A model generated the notes under the pieces. It ran no database searches. It worked only from the letters and a program-made list of their open reading frames with translations, and was not told the origin of the DNA. A stretch of 64,000 nt of DNA. Source: Lentinus brumalis. Lineage: Eukaryota; Basidiomycota; Agaricomycetes; Polyporales; Polyporaceae. A program made the position numbers and the translations under genes. The stretch lies in assembly GCA_001792895.1 (NCBI GenBank), contig MARA01000051.1, forward strand, positions 124,001-188,000. Reading direction: 5' to 3'. Of this stretch, positions 54,749 through 64,000 are shown in pieces (within the stretch, counting starts at the first letter, position 1; every line of letters starts with the position of its first letter).

Positions 54749-55167
54749 TCATGCCACCCGGTTGCACTCGGCATCGGGTATGTCGCTCTCTGTAACATCC
54801 GCGAACGAGATCTCACCGCTCACTTGCTTCGCCGTCAGCTCCCCAGGCTTCGGGATGCCGCTTCGAATGTAGTTCGGGTGTGCGAAGATGTCCGTCTCCG
54901 GGATTCCGACGATCTTGTGGCCGGCCGCAACGTCTTCGTGTACGTCCTCTTCGACTAGCCATTTACGACCGACTGACAGTCCGCACGAGCAGCTTGTGCG
55001 ATTCGTCAGCGCTCCCCCGGGTCCCTAGTACCGCGACGGTACTCACCAAATGCTCGGTCGACGACGGCTACCATCTCATTTCGAGCCTTCCTCGTCGGCT
55101 CGTTCTTCACCCTCTTGAAATCGCCTGGGAGCACCGGTTTGGAAGTCTTTCGAGGAGATGGCGGCAT
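54749..55167 (-). CDS. small hypothetical protein, two exons
   Basis: ATG 55167 starts MPPSPRKTSKPVLPGDFKRV. Exon 1 (55167-55047) ends in phase 1 at a GTGAGT donor. Exon 2 (54954-54749) continues VEEDVHEDVAAGHKIVGIPE and TDIFAHPNYIRSGIPKPGEL and ends DIPDAECNRVA. In total 108 residues, exactly in frame. The N-terminus is basic and Pro/Ser-rich and the remainder is acidic. No signal peptide. I do not recognise a family. A CT-rich promoter-like stretch lies just upstream. Confidence 0.6.
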
Positions 55168-58100
55168 GGGAGGCGGGGAACTGGCTGGGAGAGCGTCGAC
55201 GAGCGGCGGGACGAAGGGCGAGACGACGAGAAGATGCGAAGACGTGAAGACGAGAGGGTGGGAGGATGGGAGGGCGAGAAGGTGACGACGTAGCGGGACC
55301 AGAGGTAGGTCGACGGAGTCGCATCAGAGCGGGTAAGCGGTCTGTCTACGCTCGCGCTTCAATGCGTTGACGCGGTAACAGACTTCACAGGGTCCTCGAG
55401 CGGTACCTGCACATCGGAAGCGAACATCTGCATGTCTCGGACTTGCAAAGTACGTACCTCACGCATTAGGATGCGTAGTCATGAATCCGATCTTTCAGAG
55501 CTAAATCTACGACACAGGTATCGCGAGAATCGCCAGGAGTTCGCTCAGTCTGGCCGCCTGCGTGTCGTGGAGACACGACTTTGGCCCTTCAAGCTGTCCG
55601 TCATCTGGAGTTCCACCTCTAGCCTCTAGGGTTCGACAGGAGCGGAGGGCGTCCGCCATGCAGGGACAGTACTGCGCACATGTACCGTTCAAGGTCTACG
55701 TGTGGCTCTCGCCTTGGTGTTCGGCTGCAAGCATGCCACGCGGTGCGGCTTGCCAGAGTACGCCCGGAGCCCGAAATATACCGGCCGTCGAGTCCAGATA
55801 CGCGCACTATCTTACGGTTTGCTTGCATGCACGTACAGCCGGTGCGTTTTCAATGATCAACGCGCCTGCGGGTGCCAGCAGATTGGTCGGAATGTTGACA
55901 GCCTTCACCTTGCGCAGTCACTTGATACTCCCCGGCCGCGTACTGCTTCGTAGCGCGCATTGTAGTTGGAGTCATCTCCTATGTATCTCCTCGGAAGAGG
56001 GTCAACGCGGCCCGACATATTTACACGGTAGGCTGTCTCAATCTGGGAAGTCTCCGGACGGCGTTCTGACACGAATTTCGGATTGTACAGACTTCCATTG
56101 CTTGCTCTCTCCGTCATTGCACTCCGAGCAGCAACACCCTCTGGTTCACACGCCTCGCCTACCTCGAATCGAACGGACCGTGGGCGAGGCCGACGCTCAT
56201 CGGATCACCTCCGACTCGAGCTGTCCCGCCGTCAAGACCGACTCGAAGAACACAGATCTCGCTGTCCCGGAGGCGCAGTTGAAGATGTGGTGGTATGAGA
56301 GGTACGGGACCGGCTGGTCGGAGAGTGGTCAGAGGACGGGACTCGGGAGGATGGGAGGGCTGCAGCAATAGCGAAACGGCAGTATACACCAGGGCAGCGC
56401 AACGCGAATACGAGCAGGTAGGCGGTGTCTCCCAGCTCGAGCTTCGATGCGTCGATGCACTGATAGAACTTGCAGGGTCGTCGAGCGGCGCCAGCCTCTC
56501 GGAAGCGAAGACCAGTGTGTTTCGGCCACTGCAAGGCGCGAGCTGCTCTTATTGGGTGCGTATCTGCTAGTATGCATGCCCCCGATCTTCCTAACGCTTC
56601 AAGCATTGTACCGGACGTCAGACGAGCATCCTTGTACTCGTACATAACCATGGCACACATTTCAACAGCATGGATCTGAACCACGCCCGCTGACCTTTGC
56701 AGTACAGCGTACTGTGAACGGGAAAGCTCAAATCAACAGTCATGCATGGCGAGCCCACGCTGCCTGGCTGGCGTTGAACCACTGCCAGATTGCGGCCAAA
56801 TGTGCAAATACATGCTCCTGTGCGGTCGCTATCTGGTGTCATCATTGACAGCCACATTGCTCGGTACGTACTGCATTCTGTCTGATTGCAGAGCTGCTCT
56901 GCGCCGGCAGGATAGTCCGAGAGATGACGGTCTCTTGTCCCCGAGATACCCGATCGCTTCTCCCGGCGAGGCGGCGCTCACCCCACGCGTCCAGACTCCT
57001 TGTAGCTTGCTCGTACGTTCGGACTGGAAGGCACGGGCATTCGCACACATATGTACGTTCTCAGGTCGCATTTTAAGGCATTCCGACAGCGTTCTGATAC
57101 TATGCAGCGTGCAGGACTCCTTGATTAATATTGGCCAGACGCTCCGTCCTACAAGGTCCAGTCTACTACAGGAGACAGCGCTGAGCTCGTACGTACCGCC
57201 CTCCTGTACGGTTTGTTCCGAGGCCGACATTGCGTGGCTTGGCTTCATCTGTCAAGCTTGCATGCACTCCAGACAGGAACATTCTCACCGTAAGACATCG
57301 TTCATGGCCGCGCTCACATAGGCGGACATCGAGTCGCCGCAACTCGACGCGGGGCCTCGTATGCTGGATGGCAATGCACAATACATGACGTGGGTGAAAC
57401 CCGTACTCGGGTGCGTTCATGGTGGGAGCGGTACCTCTCCTTCTGAGTCTCGCAGTGAATCTGCCGACGTCGGATCCTGGAGCACTGAAGAAGCGTCGAG
57501 TGACCTTCCCAGCCGAATCACACGGATGTAGCTGACCTACTGCATCCAGAAACATTGCTCCTGCGTATCGTGCGGTGCTCCAGACCTCATGCGGGCTTGG
57601 ACACGGGTGACGGCCTTGAACACTGAACAGAGGATGTGTGTTTGACTCGGTCATCTGCATCAGATCTCTCGTGCGCACCTGCTCCTACAGGTTGATTCGC
57701 TCTGTACGTCGTCGTCTTTCCTGGGACATCGTCGAATACTTTCGAGGGCCCGCAGGCTGGTGCATTGCCGCAGGCGGTCGTGAATAGGTTTGCTCAAGGA
57801 CGCCCTCCCGGCCTGTCTTGTTCGCACGCAACCAAGTTCTGGAACGCACGCTGCACATCACGGCTGTGTGCCTATCCTTCCCCGCTCCCACGCAACTGTC
57901 TAACGGTCTGATATTTCTCTCGATCTCTCACAGGATTGCCTGTCCAGCACGGAAACTTGAAGCCTCATTTTATGGGGAGCATTCCTCAATCTGGTGTTTC
58001 CATGCAGACCCACATCATCACTGACGCACATCGACGAAGGGTGATAACGGCCTTTCGCAGTTTGGAGTTTGTACTTACTTTTAGGAGACACACATGTAGT

Positions 58101-58744
58101 ATGTAGACAGGTCCTCTGGGCATGCTTAGCTTTGATGATACCGCACAACTCCAGTCTGGGTTTGGTTTGCATAACACCATCTCCTTCCAATTAACCACCG
58201 CCGTGTCCAGAACTGAGCTCCTGGTCAGGATGTCAGGTGTGCAGCAGCTGGAGTACTTTCAATAATAGGCTTCTGCCATCGCCTGCTCGGTCCCTGCAAT
58301 GCCGCTCGCTCTCCCGTGTATGCAGAACCCTTGTAATGAATTATGACCGACTCTGATTCGGCCGACGTCTTTCAACTTGACGCTGCTCGGTTGCTGCTCG
58401 GGGCACTGCAAAGTGCAGCGAAGTGTGACATTGATGGGAACATGCAAGCATGACTGTCCATGCAGGCACCGTCGTACCCCACCGCAAGAGCAGCTTCCAG
58501 AGGTATACAGCATAAGTACCGCAGTAATTCTCTACGAGCAAGTACCCGGATGTGAATCACGCACAGAATCATCTTGAGGCACACACAGCGCGACGCGCTC
58601 GAAGTTTCAGCAACCTGCCAGAGGAAGGAACATCATTCATTCCCGTGCAACCAGGCGTAAACGCGCGTACAAGCGAGCCGATCGTCCGCGACTCAACATA
58701 TCTACACATGGACATTGCGCGGACGCCGATCAATCGAGTCCGCC
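55168..58744. other. gene-poor region with a diverged internal repeat
   Basis: No gene recognised in 3.5 kb. Segments at about 55325-55420 and 56405-56510 are similar to each other and translate alike on the minus strand (GPCEVCYRVNALK against RPCKFYQCIDASK), which suggests two relics of one exon. Many short frames exist on both strands, none convincing. Confidence 0.45.
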
Positions 58745-59800
58745 ATGGCCGCTCCCGAGGGTCCAGCAACGCCGCCCCTCCTCCCGAGTTGCCAGTCGCC
58801 GAAGACGCGTCCATGCTTCGTGTATTCGTGGAGCTTCGGTCTCCACATTCCGCCATCCCCGGTGGCCGACTCATCCCATGGTGCAGTATGCCTGCGCCGT
58901 GTCGAAGACAGCGCTCGAGACAGGGATGCGAACGACGAGCATGCCCCCGTTCATTGGCCCGAAATGCACGCTACTCGTGTTGTAATTAGCATGGGAGTCT
59001 GCCCGTGTGCAGGGTCCGTTTCGACCTACCTCGAAGCGGCGAAGCCGTCCAGCACGATGGCTGAATTCCTCCCGTCAACCTGCGACCCGAGCGTCATGTC
59101 CGGACGCTGCCGCACCCCCACCCCGCTGGCACATAGACCAGAGGCAGCGGCAGATGCGGGAGACGGACGCGCCCCCGCCTTTCGCCCTCGTCCGTCCCAG
59201 TCCCAGTCTGCACGGTCACGCTGCGCCGTCCCTCCCCTCCCTCCCTCCTCGCCCTTCTGTATTCGCGTCTCCCGCCGTGTGGTACGGTACGTTCCTCGTC
59301 CCGCCTCTCTCGCTCTGGTCGCGTTACTGACGCGTTGCAGGTCAGGCGAGGACTCTGCGGGCGGGACAGCGCGCTGCACGGATGTGAGTATGGTGAGAGG
59401 CGACAAGGTCGGATGTACGCACGACCTCGTCCTCCTTTGCGCGTCCCCGGTCCCTGCTGACGTGCTCCCCGTCTCGCTCCTCGACGTCGCTGCTCCGCAG
59501 GAGCTCGCTCGACGGCCGTCGGCTACCGCTGTTGCCGTCCGACTGCTGCGGGTCGTCCGGCCATACGACGTACAGACTATGGGTTCAGGTACGTACCCGT
59601 TCGACCTCGTCCGCTTCCCCAGCCGTTTCAGCTCACATTTCCTCGCAGTGTGCGGCACGCAGCTCAAAGCTCGCAGATACGCGCCCCCGCCGGCTCCGCG
59701 TCCGCACGCTCACAGCTATACGTGCGGAATAGGCCACAACGGCTGGCGCGGGGCATGCGAAAGCCGGTGCTCGAGGACTCGACCTACGGCGGTCGCGTGA
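58745..59800 (+). other. long open region, coding status uncertain
   Basis: One plus-strand frame is open for over 1 kb (58715-59800), but its composition is Pro/Arg/Ser-rich and no motif is visible. Other frames in the same stretch are equally open because the DNA is GC-rich. Several donor/acceptor pairs (for example near 58884-58930 and 58930-59020) would fit a spliced gene in another frame. I cannot choose. Confidence 0.25.
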
Positions 59801-60746
59801 GTCCCGGCTAGCCGGTACGTACTGAGTGCTTCCACCCTCGTTCGCCGTGCTGACATAGCTTGTACAGCGGGGTAGTTTGCCTGTCTCGTGTCGTCCTCCC
59901 TTGCGTGTTGTGTCTCGGGGACGGCCGCCCGGTACTCGGGCTGCAGGTACGCGTTGCGAGCCCTTCTCTGTACATGTTTCAATGCTTACAGATGCTACGT
60001 GCAGCGAACTGCGACTTGTGCGTACTGAGCATGGCGTACAGCACCACGAGAGGGGGCCAAGAGCAGGCGGCGGCGGTAGCATATGCATATAGTACTTGTT
60101 GACCACCTTGGACGTGCGCAGGATGAGAAGAACGAGGCGGCGCGGGCGCAGGCAGGGGCAAGAGAAGGATGAGGGGGCGCGCAGAGCGAGCGGCGAGACG
60201 AGGACGCGTGGACGCGGACGGGTCGAACGACCGGGCGAGGGGGTCGGAGCAGTGGTCGAGCAAGGTCGCGGGCTAGATGTACTGTTCATGCAGATTCACA
60301 GCCAGTGGTAGAGGGCACCGTGCGAGGAGTGAGAGCTGCGAAGAGAGAGGCCGCGCGAAGCTAGGGAGACATGTGCATATGGTGCTGGACTTGACGATGC
60401 GCAGATACTCACTTGCCGCGAAGGGAGCGTGCGCCATGCGAGACAGGTGTCGGCGGCGGAGGGACTGGCGATGTAGACAAGGAGGAGACGTGGGCGTGAA
60501 TGAAAGAGACCAGACGCGGACTGAGCAGAGCGAGGAGCGAAGTGCGCGTCGACAGCGAGTGACGTCAGCAGTGATCGGTGCGCAGATCCGGCGCTCTCGC
60601 CGCCGTCGTCCGCCCACACACACTCGGAGTGACCGCGACACGAACGTCATGGCCGACGGTCCTGAGGCCTGAGGTGTCGCTCAGCCTGAGCGCTTGTGCT
60701 TGTTGGCTCTCGACCTCGACCGTCGACGTCTCTCCCGTTATCCACC
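59801..60746. other. intergenic, purine-rich low-complexity DNA
   Basis: 60110-60270 is G/A-rich and encodes only low-complexity Arg/Gly. No gene seen. The duplicated block begins at about 60673. Confidence 0.45.
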
Positions 60747-61094
60747 ATGGCGAGCCCACCGACCAAGCAATCGATATTGCATCTATACCACTCGATGCTG
60801 CGCACTTCGCAGTCGTTCACCTCGTACAACTTCAGGCACTATTTTGTCCGGAGGACGAAGGAGGTGTTCCGTGACATTCAGGTACGTCAGATTTTCATCG
60901 CAATGCGCAACCTCGAGCACTGCTGACGATTTGGGCAGAAGGAGACTGATGAGGCTAAGCTGGCCGCCTTCTACGCAGAGAAGACGAAGGAGCTTGCCGT
61001 GCTGAAGCGCAGCGCGATCGTGAACCAGTTGTATGGCGGGTGGAAGCTGGTTGTGGAGGATCAGAAGCCGGCGAGGGAGCGTTCGGATTCATAG
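60747..61094 (+). CDS. ISD11: ISD11/LYRM4-like Fe-S cluster assembly factor, copy 2
   Basis: Two exons (60747-60881, 60939-61094), same structure and length (96 residues) as copy 1 at 50082. One residue differs: TKEVFRDIQ here, TKEMFRDIQ there. Both intron and exon 2 are almost unchanged. Both copies look functional. Confidence 0.88.
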
Positions 61095-62009
61095 GATTCG
61101 CAGGTGAGTACACGTCGTTCGTGCTACATATATCTGCACGGCCGACGTGGGCTCGATGCAGTATCCGTGTAGGACCGCAATATCATTGCTTCAAATCTCA
61201 CACTAAGCCTGCCACGGATCCACATTTCACTCATACAATGAGGTGGGAGAGTCAAGTAGCCAAGTCCGGATTGTGCCCTTTCACCCCAATGTGTGTGGCG
61301 AGCATACGCGCGATCTCATGTCGCGAGGTCGGTATGTGGACGCAGCCTGGTCTTCTCATCCAGTATTTGCCCGTGCCCTACCATCCGTTTTCACTGCTGT
61401 GCTTGTTTCGGAGCCGCCATCTATAACGCAACATGAAATGCATCTCGCTACTAGTCTTGTTGGACGCTTGCCTGTGGTCACTCGATCATCTTCCCGCCCA
61501 CCTCGCCTTCGCAGTTTCAAGCAGGTGCGTATTGTCTCACAAAATGACTGATTACATATCCCAATCGTTGTCCCGACTCCCCGCCCGAACACACTCGGAG
61601 TGCATGTGGAAGGGCGCCATGCCGCCCGAGGTGCGTTATCTGCGTTCATGAACCCGCCCTACCCCGCCCGAGATGCATCGACCGCGCGGGCGTCCACTAC
61701 TGTGTCTCGGTCGCTGGAGTGGCTCAGCAAGGAGAATATCAAACGGCGGGGCCTTCGGACGCGGTCTGCGGGTGCTGGTTCCCGCCCGGCCGCCAGACGT
61801 ACGTGCTGAGCTGTTGTCCCCTACCTCCGCCTTGCTAACTATCCCCACATCTAGGTCCGTGAGGTGGATGCGAATGTCGCTGTGTCTCAGCTTGCGAAGG
61901 TACGCTCCCGGGGTATAAGTACCAGGAGCCGGGGCGATTGCTGTTCTCTACCACCAACAACACAGTGTCTCATCCCACTCATCGCTCAACCTCGCTCAAG
62001 CTGCCCACT
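61095..62009. other. duplicated spacer, no confident gene
   Basis: Equivalent of 50430-51823 without the copy-1-specific segment. The exon-like pair is conserved here as VLVPARPPD (about 61798) and VREVDANVAVSQLAK after an acceptor at about 61855. Confidence 0.4.
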
Positions 62010-63896
62010 ATGCCTCAGAAGATGGAATACGGTACGCAAATCGGTCAGGCTGTCCCCTTAACACCGACACCGACGTCTTGTCTTTCCTCCAGTCCGCCTC
62101 GGCAACTCTGGCCTGAAGGTGTCGAAGATCATCCTCGGCTGCATGTCCTACGGCGACCCGAACTGGGACAAGTGGCTCGTTGGCGAGGAGGAAGCTCTCA
62201 AGCACATCAAGTTCGCGTAAGCGCACTCCAAGCAGCGGAGCTGGTCAGCGTGCTGATATGTGGACAGGTATGACCATGGCGTCACGACCTTTGACACTTC
62301 CGATGTGCGTACTCTCGTATTACTGTGCCGGTGGCTCATGATCTAACGTCGCTTTGACAGACGTACTCGAACGGCCTTTCTGAGGTGATACTGGGAAAGG
62401 CGATCAAAACGCTGGGCCTTCCTCGCGAGGAACTCGTGATAATGACCAAAGTTCGCTTCTAACTACTGTCTAGTGTGGCGTACAAGTCCTTACAGGCGAT
62501 TTAGGTGTACTTCCCGGTCGCTTCTGATACCGGGATCCACACCTACTTTCAAGATCCTCGAGAGCTTGGTATTATCAACCAGCTGGGGCTGAACCGCAAG
62601 GTGTGTACCGCCATTGCGAGGCGGCGCGATATGCTAAGCTTGCCGCGTAGCATATCTTCGACGCGGTCAAGGCTAGCCTGAAGCGTCTTCAGCTCGATCA
62701 TATTGACGTGCTCCAGTGTGAGCCTGCCGTCAAAACCGATTTTGAAGTCTACTAAGTACGAGCATCTTTCAGGCCACCGCTTCGACACGGAGACTCCGAT
62801 TGATGAGATGGTGCGTATATTTCTTGTAGCAGTTGGGATGCAAACACTCATCGATTGTAGATGCACGCGTTGCACGATGTCGTCAAGGCCGGTTACGTGC
62901 GGTACATCGGCATGAGTTCTTGCTATGCCTACCAGTGTACGTGTCATGACATCCGGCCGTCACCTCATGCCCCGCGCTGACGTCCGCTTCGGCAGTCCAC
63001 CAGATGCAGAGTACGTTGCCCGTGTATGGGACCATGCTCACCCACTCACATTGACTGCAGACTACGCCATCACTCACAACCTCACCCCGTTCATCTCGAT
63101 GCAGAACCACTACTCGCTTCTCTATCGGGAGGAGGAGCGCGAGATGTTCCCGACCCTCAAGCTCTTCGGTGTTGGCGCCATTCCGTGGTCGCCGCTCGCC
63201 CGCGGACTGCTTACTCGGCCCGTGGACGCCCAGTCTACCAGAGGCAACTCTGACCTGTACGTCTCCTGTCTCTGCCTAGCGCATCATGTCCCTTACTCAT
63301 GATGTCGTCATCTAGCGGCGTCACCGTGTACAAGAACCAGGCGACCGTTGACATCGTGAACCGGTACGGGCTTTCATACCGTCGCGCAGCCATTGCAGCC
63401 ACTTATGTATCCGGATGCGCAGCGTCGAGGAAGTCGCGAGAAAGAAGGGTGTCAGCATGGCACAGATCGCTGTCGCTTGGATCGTCTCGAAGCCGGGCGT
63501 CGTCGCTCCTGTCATTGGCGCTACGAAATTGTCCAACCTCGAAGATACGATCGGTGCGTCTCATTTCTCGGCGTCCTAAGCCACGTCGTGTAATTGTGTG
63601 TCTTTCCAGCGGGTTTGAAGGTGAAGCTGGCCGATGACGAGATCAAGTACCTCGAAGAACCAGCAGTTGCGTACGTAGCGAAAATATATTTCGTGCGCGA
63701 GACTTCGACGTTCGTGTGCGCTGCGGCGGCGGCGAGTAGCCTCGTGTTGTGGCTACTGGCTATCGGGTCCGCGGGCGGTGCACGGAGAGAGCCGCTCTGG
63801 GCAAGCGAGGGCTACTCTCCAGCGTACGAATCTTTGCCTTACAGCATATCCGGGTGCATATCCGGGGTACAGGTCGCGGAGGAAGTCGCAAATTGA
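62010..63896 (+). CDS. aldo-keto reductase, copy 2
   Basis: Same gene structure as the copy at 51824 with all motifs intact ([30 protein letters not shown]). Differences lie in the first half, for example [11 protein letters not shown] against [17 protein letters not shown] against LGLSRK, and SSCYAYQ against SSCYAHQ. From there to the stop at 63896, including introns and the odd C-terminal extension, I see no difference. Confidence 0.85.
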
Positions 63897-64000
63897 TATA
63901 ATACAATGCGTTCCGCTGCCTGTTCTACGGCACTTGGGAGGGTCGTGTCGAGACCGACCCCGCGCACGCGAAGCAGCGTATGTACCTCCTTCCTGTGTCT

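Larger units (their letters stand above)
60673..64000. repeat. segmental duplication, copy 2 (runs off the right edge)
   Basis: Direct repeat of 50009-53818. From about 62925 to the window end I see no difference from copy 1 at a constant spacing of 10,184 bp. Further left the copies differ by substitutions and indels. Confidence 0.92.

Noticed and set aside
58715..59800. 361-residue plus-strand open frame as a gene
   Set aside because: Composition is Pro/Arg/Ser-rich, other frames are equally open, and no domain or conserved motif is visible, so I list the region only as uncertain.
1..64000. tRNA, rRNA or other structured RNA genes
   Set aside because: Reading both strands by eye I found no convincing cloverleaf or T-loop with matching stems; a covariance-model scan would be needed to exclude them.

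Overview
The window looks like nuclear DNA of a filamentous basidiomycete, most likely an agaricomycete (mushroom or wood-decay fungus). Genes are split by many GT-AG introns of about 45-60 nt, intergenic spaces are short, genes lie on both strands with no operons, and the gene families (P450s with HRKQRKMLNPVF motifs, F-box/leucine-rich genes, a KDZ transposon with a CxC cysteine cluster, RMS1-like SET proteins) are typical of Agaricomycetes. I read exon structures by hand from splice sites and family motifs, so start sites and small exons are inferences.

Layout. 1-1.5 kb: 5' part of a Ser/Thr kinase (minus). 2.3-3.3 kb: SGNH/GDSL esterase. 4.0-4.8 kb: unrecognised three-exon gene. 5.3-8.1 kb: two tandem SAM-methyltransferase paralogs, the second broken by a one-base deletion. 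8.5-13 kb: three related homeodomain-like genes, two apparently expressed-type (8508-9697 minus, 11558-12964 plus) and one pseudogene (10270-10700 minus). They share the homeodomain and its phase-1 intron, the two long ones share a C-terminal domain, and the recognition helices are degenerate; a 340-bp inverted-repeat element sits between them. 13.7-14.3 kb: small beta-rich protein of unknown role. 14.7-23.7 kb: two cytochrome P450 genes (minus) on either side of a SET-domain lysine methyltransferase gene. The second P450 is interrupted by a 665-bp non-autonomous transposon with a visible 7-bp target duplication. 24.5-24.8 kb: a TA-flanked MITE.

25.8-35.6 kb: a multi-gene KDZ-type DNA transposon or its remains: an intact 10-exon transposase (31583-35585) plus three accessory genes, one with a viroplasmin/RNase H1 N-terminal-like domain. 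37-38.8 kb: degraded fragments. 39.4-40.5 kb: TMEM19/DUF92 membrane protein. 41.0-44.9 kb: tandem F-box gene pair, each copy carrying a different frameshift. 45.4-47.5 kb: secreted GH13 alpha-amylase. 48.5-49.8 kb: alpha/beta hydrolase.

50.0-53.8 kb and 60.7-64.0 kb (cut by the window end): a direct segmental duplication carrying ISD11 (LYR-motif Fe-S assembly factor) and an aldo-keto reductase. The copies are nearly identical at ISD11, diverged in the middle, and identical from about 52.7/62.9 kb on, a mosaic that suggests gene conversion. The spacer 53.8-60.7 kb is gene-poor apart from one small two-exon gene. I saw no rRNA, convincing tRNA, CRISPR array or telomere.

The most unusual material is the homeodomain-like trio with its unrecognised C-terminal domain, the transposon-split P450, and the mosaic ISD11/AKR duplication.
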